Of a stretch of 25,483 bases of DNA, positions 16,471-24,127 are shown in pieces (the stretch's first letter is position 1; each line of letters starts with the position of its first letter). The position numbers and the translations under genes were made by a program. The stretch is taken from assembly GCA_017307315.1 (NCBI GenBank), contig JAFKFF010000221.1, positions 1 through 25,483 of the forward strand, written 5' to 3'. The stretch comes from Alphaproteobacteria bacterium. GTDB lineage: Bacteria; Pseudomonadota; Alphaproteobacteria; Micropepsales; Micropepsaceae. Below the pieces are notes generated by a model. It was not told the DNA's origin and searched no databases. It saw nothing but the letters and a program-made list of their open reading frames with translations.

Positions 16471-17043
16471 TCACTCTTCTGCCGGCGTGAGAAACGCGAT
16501 CTCGGTCTCGCCATAGTCGCGCGCGTCCAGTTTTTCATATCCCGGCGCGTCGAAATTCTCGCCCTTGGCGGTTTCGATCACCAGAAGCGCGTGCGTTGCC
16601 AGCCAGCCGCCGTCGCGCAGGCTTTGCAATGCGGGCGAAATGAGATCTTTGCGATAAGGCGGGTCGAGGAAAACCAGGTCGAAAGGCCCGCCCGCGCCCG
16701 CCCCCAAGGGTCCCAGATCGGTCGCATCGCGCCGCCAGATCTTGGTGACGCCGGTCAGGCCCAGCGCTTCGACATTCTCCCGCTGCAGGGCGCGGCTTTC
16801 GGCGGCATCGTCCACCAGAAGACAAAAGCGGGCGCCCCGCGACAGGGCCTCGATGCCGAGCGCGCCGGTGCCGGCGAACAGATCCGCGACGGCGGCATTT
16901 TCTACGGTGAAACCGATGTCAAAATCCCGGTGTTCCAGGATATTGAAAATCGCCTGGCGCGTCCGATCTGAAGTAGGGCGCACGCGGGCGTCGTCGGGCG
17001 CGAAAAGCCGCCGTCCGCCTAGTTTTCCGCCGGTAATCCGCAT
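16471..17043 (-). CDS. rsmD: 16S rRNA (guanine(966)-N(2))-methyltransferase RsmD
   Basis: The 190-residue SAM-dependent enzyme methylates G966 of 16S rRNA. It starts MRITGGKLGGRRL, has the SAM-binding DLFAGTGALGIEALSRGA and the catalytic motif DPPY at 127-130, and is of normal length. The start at 17043 matches the family; an upstream extension to 17376 lies antisense to the ScsB-like gene and is not real. It converges on mutL with 53 bases between the stops and is divergent from the ScsB-like gene with 60 bases between the starts, so promoters for both must lie in that short gap. I could not pick them out with confidence. Confidence 0.95.
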   Translation of the reverse strand: MRITGGKLGGRRLFAPDDARVRPTSDRTRQAIFNILEHRDFDIGFTVENAAVADLFAGTGALGIEALSRGARFCLLVDDAAESRALQRENVEALGLTGVTKIWRRDATDLGPLGAGAGGPFDLVFLDPPYRKDLISPALQSLRDGGWLATHALLVIETAKGENFDAPGYEKLDARDYGETEIAFLTPAEE

Positions 17044-17103
17044 GCCTGGTAACCTTTTGGCTTCACCTAGCGAAAAACCGCCCGAACGGATATAGGTCGC
17101 GCC

Positions 17104-19191
17104 ATGAAAAGCCTTCTCTTTTTGCTGGGTCTGGCTATCGCCACCCCCGCCCTGGCGCCCCCCGCCTTGGCGCAAGGCATCGACGAGATGCCCAAGGTTC
17201 ACGCCCGGCTGGTGGCGGAGGATCTGGCGGCCCCCCCGGGCGGCAGCATTACGGTCGCCCTGGAAGAGGATATCCGCGAAGGCTGGCACACTTATTGGGT
17301 CAATCCGGGCGATGCCGGCGCGCCCAGCGAAATCGCCTGGACCTTGCCGCAAGGCTGGAGCGCGGGTGCCATCCAATGGCCCACGCCCAAGCGCCTGCCG
17401 GTCGGCCCGCTGATGGATTACGGCTATGAGGGCAAACTCTGGCTACTGCAGACGCTGACGGTTCCCGCCGACGCCAAGGTCGGCGATACCGTCACGCTCA
17501 AGGCGGTGGCGACCTGGCTGGTGTGCAAGGACATTTGCGTTCCGGAAGATGCGAACCTCACCTTGCCGATCAAGGTCGGCCCCGCCGCGCCCGATCCCGC
17601 CGTCGCCAAAGACTTCGCCGCCGCGCGCGCGCTGCTGCCGGTCGCTTCGCCCTGGAAGCTGACCTATGCGCGGTCGCCGGCCGCGATCGATCTCTATGTG
17701 GATGCGCCCGCGCTTTCCGCCGCGCGCCCCGTCGAAGCCGATTTCTTTCCCGGCAAGCCCGGCATCGTGAAAGGCGCCGAGCCGCAGAAGATGGGTTTCG
17801 TCAAGGACGGCCTGGTTCTGCGGGTTTCGCCGGGCGACAAGGCCGGGGCGATGACCGGTGCGCTGACGGGCGTGCTGGTGCTGAAATCGTCCGATGGCTC
17901 GATCCAGGCGCTCAATGTCGATGCGCCGGTCGGCCCGGTGCCCGATGCGTTCGGCGCGCAAGCCGCGGGCGCAACCGAAAGCGGCATCACGCTTTGGATC
18001 GCGATTCTATCCGCTTTCCTGGGCGGCATTATTTTGAACGCCATGCCGTGCGTGTTGCCGATCCTGGCGATGAAGGCGATGGCGCTGGCCCGCCATGGCG
18101 GCGGCCAGCATAACGAAGCGGCCCGCGAAGGCTTCGCCTACAGCGCCGGCGCGATCCTGAGCTTCCTGGCCTTTGGTCTGGTCATCGTCCTGCTGCGCCA
18201 GGGCGGCGCGGCGGTGGGGTGGGGATTCCAGCTGCAGGAACCCATCGCGGTGGGCGCCTTCGCGCTTTTGATGTTCGCCGTCGGTCTCAATTTGTCCGGT
18301 GTGTTCGAAGTCGGTTCGGTCACGGTGGGCGACAGCCTGGCGCAGCGTTCCGGTCCGGCCGGTGCTTTCTTCACCGGCGTGCTGGCGGTGGCGGTGGCCG
18401 CGCCTTGCACCGCGCCTTTCATGGCGGCGGCGCTGGGCTTCGCGCTCACGCAGAGCGTGACGCCGGCGATGCTGATCTTCCTGGGGCTGGGTATCGGTTT
18501 CGCCTTGCCGTTCCTGATCCTGGGTATCTGGCCCAAGGCGCTGTCCTTCCTGCCCAAGCCGGGGCCCTGGATGCTGCGACTGAAACAGTTCCTGGCCTTC
18601 CCGATGTATGGCGCCGCCGCCTGGATGGTCTGGGTTCTGGCGCAGGAAACCGGCGCCAATGGCGTGGCCATCGTGCTGGCGGCTTTCGTGACTTTCGCGC
18701 TCGCAACCTGGCTTTGGACGGTGACGCGCGATCTGTCCTTGCGCGGACGCGGCCTTGGCACCGTCGCGGCACTGCTGGTGCTGCTGGCGAGTCTCTATGG
18801 CCTTTCGCTGTTGCATGGCGCCGGTGCGCCGCCGCCGGCCACCAGCGCGACCGCCGACGCCAAGCCGTTCACGCCGGAACGGCTGGCCTCGCTGCGGGCA
18901 AGCGGCAAGCCGGTCTTCGTGGATGCGACCGCGGCCTGGTGCATCACCTGCCTGGTCAATGAGAAGGCGGTGCTGTCGCAACCCGGCATCAAGACGGCGT
19001 TCCAGGATCGCAAGGTGGAATATCTGATCGCGGACTGGACCAATCGCAATGCCGAGATCACAAGGCTCCTCAGCGAGAATGGCCGCTCCGGCGTGCCGCT
19101 TTATCTGTATTACGCCCCCGGCGCCGACAAACCGGTGATCCTGCCGCAGATCCTCACCGAAGCCGGCGTGCTGAACGCCATGAAGAGCTGA
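17104..19191 (+). CDS. scsB: ScsB/DsbD-type transmembrane thiol-disulfide reductase
   Basis: The 695-residue inner-membrane protein moves electrons from cytosolic thioredoxin to periplasmic substrates. After a signal peptide (cut near ALA at 23) comes a periplasmic domain with HTYWVNPGDAGAPS and a C141-x3-C145 pair in LVCKDICVPED. The membrane domain of about eight helices has one Cys in NAMPCVLP (C316) and one in AAPCTAPF (C435). The C-terminal thioredoxin-like domain has WCITC (C613, C616). All three redox pairs are present. The large N-terminal domain fits the ScsB branch better than E. coli DsbD. No partner such as ScsC lies beside it. The ATG follows TATAGG at moderate distance. The DsbD/ScsB superfamily is certain; the branch is probable. 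Confidence 0.9.
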   Translation: MKSLLFLLGLAIATPALAPPALAQGIDEMPKVHARLVAEDLAAPPGGSITVALEEDIREGWHTYWVNPGDAGAPSEIAWTLPQGWSAGAIQWPTPKRLPVGPLMDYGYEGKLWLLQTLTVPADAKVGDTVTLKAVATWLVCKDICVPEDANLTLPIKVGPAAPDPAVAKDFAAARALLPVASPWKLTYARSPAAIDLYVDAPALSAARPVEADFFPGKPGIVKGAEPQKMGFVKDGLVLRVSPGDKAGAMTGALTGVLVLKSSDGSIQALNVDAPVGPVPDAFGAQAAGATESGITLWIAILSAFLGGIILNAMPCVLPILAMKAMALARHGGGQHNEAAREGFAYSAGAILSFLAFGLVIVLLRQGGAAVGWGFQLQEPIAVGAFALLMFAVGLNLSGVFEVGSVTVGDSLAQRSGPAGAFFTGVLAVAVAAPCTAPFMAAALGFALTQSVTPAMLIFLGLGIGFALPFLILGIWPKALSFLPKPGPWMLRLKQFLAFPMYGAAAWMVWVLAQETGANGVAIVLAAFVTFALATWLWTVTRDLSLRGRGLGTVAALLVLLASLYGLSLLHGAGAPPPATSATADAKPFTPERLASLRASGKPVFVDATAAWCITCLVNEKAVLSQPGIKTAFQDRKVEYLIADWTNRNAEITRLLSENGRSGVPLYLYYAPGADKPVILPQILTEAGVLNAMKS

Positions 19192-19267
19192 GAATCTTTC
19201 GCTCCCGCGCGTTGCGCCGGCTGGGGGAGATATCTTTCAAACGCCCCGTGCGAAAGAGGCAACGGGG

Positions 19268-19537
19268 TCAGTATTTATCCGACCGCCCGGTCTGGCCGCT
19301 CTGCACTTTCTTTTCGGCATCCTTGACGGCCGGCGTTTTGCCGGTGGCGGCCTCGCTCTTCCGTTCCTCCGGCGCGCCGATCATGTGATTACCGCCGGAG
19401 TAGGACGGTGGGTCGCTGGCGGGAAACGTGTCTTCCATCTGGCGGTCGATTTTTTCTTCCTTGGTGCTGCGGGACTTGCTGGTGGAAAGATGCTCCGGAA
19501 TTTTCGGGCCGGGCGTCTGGTGTTCGCGCGGGGTCAT
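19268..19537 (-). CDS. Small hydrophilic protein with FPASDPPS motif
   Basis: The 89-residue protein is highly charged, with no signal peptide or membrane segment. Its only recognisable element is EDTFPASDPPSYSGG near the centre, a motif I know from many small uncharacterised proteobacterial proteins. The rest is Lys/Glu/Ser/Thr-rich and probably disordered. The ATG at 19537 has AGGAGA at a good distance. It begins 9 bases after the DUF3096 gene, whose stop overlaps this ribosome binding site, so the two are likely co-transcribed. A stress-related role is plausible for such genes, but nothing here proves it. Confidence 0.8.
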   Translation of the reverse strand: MTPREHQTPGPKIPEHLSTSKSRSTKEEKIDRQMEDTFPASDPPSYSGGNHMIGAPEERKSEAATGKTPAVKDAEKKVQSGQTGRSDKY

Positions 19538-19546
19538 CCAATTCTC

Positions 19547-19708
19547 CTATACGGCGGATGTGGTGAACAAATGCGGGAAGAGGCCGGTGAGTCCGACCAA
19601 AATCAGATAGATCGCGATCAGATAATTCAGCAGGCGCGGCAGGATGAGGATCAGGATGCCGAACAAAAGCGCCACAAGTGGCTGCAGCATGATGACATCG
19701 ATATGCAT
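19547..19708 (-). CDS. DUF3096 small membrane protein
   Basis: The 53-residue product is almost entirely one or two hydrophobic helices: LQPLVALLFGILILILPRLL, then NYLIAIYLILVGLTGLFPHLF. This matches the DUF3096 pattern of tiny inner-membrane proteins of unknown function. I start it at the ATG at 19708, which has GGAGGG upstream. A longer reading to 19798 adds 30 basic residues unlike the family. It is the first gene of a two-gene minus-strand unit with the FPASDPPS protein, divergent from the molybdenum hydroxylase. Confidence 0.87.
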   Translation of the reverse strand: MHIDVIMLQPLVALLFGILILILPRLLNYLIAIYLILVGLTGLFPHLFTTSAV

Positions 19709-19872
19709 CGCCCGACCCTCCGGCTTTTCCCGCTGTCCTGGGAACGCGCGAACCCTCCATCCGGTCGCATGCCCGGCCGGTAGCGGCGTCAAACGCATTT
19801 CTTCGGGTTTTGCGCCCGGCCACCGAAAAGCGTAAGAATCCGGCCGGGTATTGCTGCATCTGGGGTTTGTGC

Positions 19873-22044
19873 ATGTCCGCTCAAGGCAAGACGGATCAGG
19901 CTTCCGCGCCGTCCCGGCGCGAGTTCCTTAAAGTAAGCCTGGCGGCGGGCGGTGCCATGCTGCTGGCTTTTCCCGCGGGGCGGGCGCTGGCACAGGGCAA
20001 TCCGGCCAAATATGTGCTTCGGCCCAACGCTTTCGTGCGCATCGATCCGACCGGGCATGTGACGCTGATTATTCCTCAGGAGGAAATGGGTCAGGGGGTC
20101 TATACCGCGCTCTCGCAGCTTCTGGCCGACGAACTGGACGTGAGTCTGGACCGGGTGACGCCGGAAGCCGCGCCGCCCAGTGACGCGATCTATGGCTCGC
20201 CGATGGGCGGGGGGCAGGGCACGGGCGGATCAACCTCCATTCGCGCGTTCTACACGGCGCTGCGCCAGGTCGGCGCCAGCGCGCGCGCCATGCTGGTCCA
20301 GGCGGCCGCGGCGCAATGGCATGTCGATCCGGCAAGCTTGCGCACCGAGAATGGCGAGGTCATCGACGATGCCGGCAAGCGCCGGCTAGGCTATGGCGCA
20401 TTGGCGGCGGCTGCGGCAAAACTGCCCGCGCCCCAGGATCCGCCTCTCAAGGCGGACAAGGATTTCAAGCTGATCGGCAAGTCGGTCAAGCGCCTCGACA
20501 CGCCGGACAAGGTCAATGGCAAGGCGCAATATGGCATCGACGTGCGGATGCCGGGGCTCAAGGTCGCGGTCCTGATGGCGGCGCCTGTGGTGGGCGGCAA
20601 GGTTGCGGGCGTGGATCAGGCCGCAGCGCTGAAGGTGCCGGGCGCCCGGCAGGTCGTGGTGCTGGACGATATCGTGGCGGTGGTGGGCGACCATTTCTGG
20701 GCCGCCAAGCAAGGTCTGGCCGCCGCCTCGCCGCGCTGGAACGACGGCCCCAACGCGACCCGTAACTCGCAGCAGATCTTGCAGGAGCTGGAAATCGCCA
20801 GCCGGCGCGGCGTGATCGCCAAGAAGGAAGGCGATGCCGACAAGGGCTTGTCGTCCGATCCCAGGATCGACGCCGCTTACCAGGTGCCGTTCCTGGCGCA
20901 TGCGCCGATGGAGCCTTTGAATTTTACCGTTCATGTGAAAAACGGCGGCTGCGAAATGTGGGGCGGAAGCCAGGTGCAGGCCTCGGCGCAGGCCGCCGCG
21001 GCCAAGGTGCTGGGTGTTCCGCAGGAGAAGGTGGTCTTCCACAATTACATGCTGGGCGGCGGCTTCGGACGCCGGCTCGATGTGGACATGGTCGAAAAAG
21101 CCGTGCGGGTCGCCCAGAAGGTGGAAGGCCCGGTCAAGGTGATGTGGACGCGGGAAGAGGACATGCGGCAGGACATGTATCGTCCCGCCTACCGCAACGT
21201 GATGTCGGCGTCGGTGAACAGCGAAGGCCGCATCACCGGATGGATGCACCGGGTTACCGGCGGTTCGGTGATCGAGCGCATGTTCGGCCCGCTCAAGAAC
21301 GGCATCGACAATGATGCGCTCGATGGCGCCACCGAGATGCCTTACGATGTTGCCGACCAGCGGATCGAATATTCACAGGCCGAGCCGCGCGCCTTGCGGA
21401 TGGGCTGGTGGCGCGGGGTAGGTCCCAACAACACCGTCTTCGCCATCGAAAGCATGATAGACGAGCTGGCGAAAAAGGCGGGCCAGGACCCCATCGCGTT
21501 CCGCCTGGCGCATCTCACCAAGAATCCCCGCCTCAAGGCGGTGGTGGAGCGGGCGGCCCGGGAATCCGATTGGGGCAAGCCGCTTCCCGCCCGCCACGGC
21601 CGCGGCATCTGCGCCCAGCGCGCTTTCGGCACCTATATGGCCACGGTGGCGGAAGTCTCGGTGGAAAGCGATGGTACGGTCCGCGTGCGCCGCATGACCT
21701 CGGTGGTCGATGCCGGCCGGGTGGTCAATCCCGATACCCTGGCCTCGCAGGTGCAGGGCGGATTGATCTTCGGCCTCACCGCAGCGCTGCATGGCGACAT
21801 CACCATCGCCAATGGCCGGGTGCAGCAGGGCAATTTCAACGATTACCGGATGATGCGCATCAACGAGGCGCCCAGGATCGACGTCCATATCATTCCGTCG
21901 CGCGAAGCGCCGGGCGGCATCGGCGAGCCGGGTTGTACCGCCGGGCCGCCATCGCTGATCAATGCCGTTGCGGCCGCGACCGGCGTTCGCCTCAGGCAAT
22001 TGCCGGTGGATCGCCGCATCCTGGCCGGGCGCCGCACCGTATGA
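19873..22044 (+). CDS. Tat-exported molybdenum hydroxylase large subunit (IorB-like)
   Basis: The 723-residue protein belongs to the xanthine dehydrogenase/aldehyde oxidase large-subunit family, closest in pattern to isoquinoline 1-oxidoreductase beta subunits. It starts with a twin-arginine signal (SRREFLK, R15-R16) and a likely cut after GRALA at 40, so the folded Mo-enzyme would be exported. Cofactor-binding segments include QEEMGQGVYTALSQLLADEL, GGGFGRRLDVD near 395 and GIGEPGCTAGPPSLINA with the presumed catalytic E685. The family needs a small 2Fe-2S subunit, usually next door, but none is in this window. The ATG at 19873 is chosen for the Tat signal; its ribosome binding site is weak. 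A longer start at 19810 is possible. It overlaps the permease gene by 4 bases. Substrate unknown. Confidence 0.88.
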   Translation: MSAQGKTDQASAPSRREFLKVSLAAGGAMLLAFPAGRALAQGNPAKYVLRPNAFVRIDPTGHVTLIIPQEEMGQGVYTALSQLLADELDVSLDRVTPEAAPPSDAIYGSPMGGGQGTGGSTSIRAFYTALRQVGASARAMLVQAAAAQWHVDPASLRTENGEVIDDAGKRRLGYGALAAAAAKLPAPQDPPLKADKDFKLIGKSVKRLDTPDKVNGKAQYGIDVRMPGLKVAVLMAAPVVGGKVAGVDQAAALKVPGARQVVVLDDIVAVVGDHFWAAKQGLAAASPRWNDGPNATRNSQQILQELEIASRRGVIAKKEGDADKGLSSDPRIDAAYQVPFLAHAPMEPLNFTVHVKNGGCEMWGGSQVQASAQAAAAKVLGVPQEKVVFHNYMLGGGFGRRLDVDMVEKAVRVAQKVEGPVKVMWTREEDMRQDMYRPAYRNVMSASVNSEGRITGWMHRVTGGSVIERMFGPLKNGIDNDALDGATEMPYDVADQRIEYSQAEPRALRMGWWRGVGPNNTVFAIESMIDELAKKAGQDPIAFRLAHLTKNPRLKAVVERAARESDWGKPLPARHGRGICAQRAFGTYMATVAEVSVESDGTVRVRRMTSVVDAGRVVNPDTLASQVQGGLIFGLTAALHGDITIANGRVQQGNFNDYRMMRINEAPRIDVHIIPSREAPGGIGEPGCTAGPPSLINAVAAATGVRLRQLPVDRRILAGRRTV

Positions 22045-23414
22045 GCGAGGCGCCCCGTCTCAGCCATTCGCTGCTGTCGCGCCATGTCGCCATGATCTCG
22101 CTGGGCGGGATCATCGGCGCGGGCCTGTTCGTCGGCTCCAGCGCCGCCATCGCCTCGATCGGTCCGGCGGTGATCCTCTGCTACATCCTGGCGGGCGTCC
22201 TCATCCTGCTGTCGATGCGGATGCTGAGCGAATTGGCGGTCGGCCTGCCGGGCATCGGTTTCTTCACCGACTATGCCCGCAAGGTGCTGGGGCATTCTTT
22301 CGGGTTCGTGGGCGGCTGGCTCTATTGGTATTTCTGGATGGTGGTGGTGGCGGTCGAAGCCATCGCCGGCGCGGCCATCATCGCGCAATGGGTGCCGCTG
22401 CCGTCCTGGCTGATCGGCCTGGGGTTGCTGGTGAGCCTTACCGGCGTCAACCTGATGTCGGCGCGCTCCTACGGCGAGTTCGAGTTCTGGTTTTCCTCCA
22501 TCAAGGTGGCGGCGATCATCGCCTTCATCCTGGTGACGGGGTCTTATGTGCTGGGCCTGATGCCGGGCCATGGCATGGATTTCTCCGGCCTCACCGCCCA
22601 TGGCGGCTTCGCCCCGCACGGCGCCCTGTCGGTGCTGGCGGGGGTGGCGACGGTGATCTTCTCGCTCACCGGGGCGGAAATCACCACCGTGGCGGCGGCC
22701 GAATCCAAGGAGCCGGTCAAGGCCATCGCCTCACTTTCCACCACCCTGACGGTGCGGGTGGTGCTGTTCTATGTGCTGTCGATTTTCTTTGTGGTCACGG
22801 TGGTGAACTGGACCACCATCAAGTCCGGTGAATCGCCCTTCATCGCCGCGCTTGCCCAGATCGGCATTCCGGGCGTCGCGCTGGCGATGAACATCATCGT
22901 GCTGACGGCGGTGCTTTCCTGCCTCAATTCGGGGATTTACGTCACCTCGCGTGCCCTCTTCGCGCTGGCCGCACAGGGGGATGCGCCGGAGGCCTTGATC
23001 GCGCTGAACAAGCGCAAGGTGCCCGCCCGCGCCATCATCGCCGGCACGGTGTTCGCTTATGGCGCGATGCTGACCTCGATCTTCCTGCCGGCCACGGGCC
23101 TCTTCACATGGCTGGTGAATGCCTCCGGAACGGCGATGCTGTTCCTCTACGCTATGATCGGCATCGCCCAGGTCCGCTACCGCTACAGCCTTTCGCCGGA
23201 AGCCGAGGCGCGGTTGCCCATCAAGATGTGGCTCTTTCCGGGCCTGAGCTATTTCGCCATCCTCGGCATGCTGGCCGTTCTGGTGGCGATGGGCATGATT
23301 GCGGACCTGCGAAGCCAGCTGACAACCACCGGGCTTTTCATCGTCTTTCTCGTGGCTTTCTATTTTCTGTTCCGCCGCGGCCGGTATCCGGTGGCGGAAG
23401 CGAGCCGGGCCTGA
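22041..23414 (+). CDS. Amino-acid permease (APC superfamily)
   Basis: The 457-residue inner-membrane protein has about 12 helices and the APC start HVAMISLGGIIGAGLFVGSS, typical of the amino-acid transporter (AAT) family that includes GABA, proline, D-serine/glycine and aromatic amino-acid permeases. SLTGAEITTVAAAESKEP and the CLNSGIYVTSRALFALA segment are further family marks. The substrate cannot be set from sequence. It overlaps the hydroxylase gene as ATGA, so both are probably translated together. This is an unusual pairing and may point to an amino-acid-derived or N-heterocyclic substrate; that is inference. Confidence 0.92.
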   Translation: MSEAPRLSHSLLSRHVAMISLGGIIGAGLFVGSSAAIASIGPAVILCYILAGVLILLSMRMLSELAVGLPGIGFFTDYARKVLGHSFGFVGGWLYWYFWMVVVAVEAIAGAAIIAQWVPLPSWLIGLGLLVSLTGVNLMSARSYGEFEFWFSSIKVAAIIAFILVTGSYVLGLMPGHGMDFSGLTAHGGFAPHGALSVLAGVATVIFSLTGAEITTVAAAESKEPVKAIASLSTTLTVRVVLFYVLSIFFVVTVVNWTTIKSGESPFIAALAQIGIPGVALAMNIIVLTAVLSCLNSGIYVTSRALFALAAQGDAPEALIALNKRKVPARAIIAGTVFAYGAMLTSIFLPATGLFTWLVNASGTAMLFLYAMIGIAQVRYRYSLSPEAEARLPIKMWLFPGLSYFAILGMLAVLVAMGMIADLRSQLTTTGLFIVFLVAFYFLFRRGRYPVAEASRA

Positions 23415-23443
23415 GCCGCAGAACAGGCCATTTTCCGGACATC

Positions 23444-24127
23444 GTGCTGGCCCAGGACAACCGGACCGGCGGCATTTCCTATTGGCAGGCTGAGGACCAC
23501 CAGAGCGTGGCGGATCGCAACGGCGTCAGCCTGGCGGAATATATTCATGCGCTGTACGGGCTTCTGCGCCAGAAGCGTTCCCGGAGCGTGCTGATGATCG
23601 GCTGCGCCGGGGGGACGCTCGCCACCATGCTGTCGCGCAAGGACGTCGCGGTGACATTGGTCGATATCGATCCGCTCTCCTTCGAGATCGCGCGGAGTTA
23701 TTTCCAGATGCCGTTGTCGGTGGCATGTCATGCCCGCGACGGCCGGGCATTTCTTCGCGCCACCCGCCGCCGGTACGATGCGATCGTCTTGGACGCCTTC
23801 GCCAATGAGGTCATCCCGTCCCATTTGCTGGAGCCCGGCTTTTTTCGCCTGGTCAAAGCGCGGCTCAAACGCGGCGGGCTTTTCCTGATCAATATCGTGG
23901 TGCGCGACGATGACGATCCGGTTTCCGGCGAGATTCTGCGCAGCCTGAAAGGCGTTTGGCGGGGCGTGCGCCTGCTCGATGCGCCCGGATTCGAAAACCG
24001 CAACGCCGTGGTGGCGGCGGGCGCCGTCGCAAGGCTGAAACGGCCGCGGCTCCTGATGAAACCGGCCCAGGGCGCGCGCGCTTTGGCGAGAGACCTAGCC
24101 CAGCTCGCTTTTCGTAGCCGTCGCTGA
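23444..24127 (+). CDS. Spermidine-synthase-like SAM-fold protein
   Basis: The protein of about 227 residues has a Rossmann methyltransferase fold like spermidine synthases: VLMIGCAGGTLATML (residues 49-63), VDIDPLSFEIAR with the acidic residue at 74-76, ARDGRAFL and YDAIVLDAF. It lacks the usual GGGDGG and the N-terminal beta domain of true polyamine synthases is only partial, so a polyamine product is not assured. The start is uncertain. GTG at 23444 is 29 bases after the permease stop with only a weak CGGA upstream; a CTG overlapping the permease stop is the other candidate. It probably belongs to the hydroxylase-permease operon. Its last 33 bases overlap the end of the adenylation gene on the other strand. 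Confidence 0.75.
   Translation: MLAQDNRTGGISYWQAEDHQSVADRNGVSLAEYIHALYGLLRQKRSRSVLMIGCAGGTLATMLSRKDVAVTLVDIDPLSFEIARSYFQMPLSVACHARDGRAFLRATRRRYDAIVLDAFANEVIPSHLLEPGFFRLVKARLKRGGLFLINIVVRDDDDPVSGEILRSLKGVWRGVRLLDAPGFENRNAVVAAGAVARLKRPRLLMKPAQGARALARDLAQLAFRSRR

Noticed and set aside
19244..19267. CCCCGT/ACGGGG stem between the ScsB-like gene and the FPASDPPS gene as a terminator
   Set aside because: Only 6 bp with a 12-base loop and no T-run on either strand.
19709..19872. EcfG-type general stress promoter (GGAAC-N17/18-CGTT) before the DUF3096 gene
   Set aside because: I found GGAAC-like and CGTT words but no pair with correct spacing on either strand.
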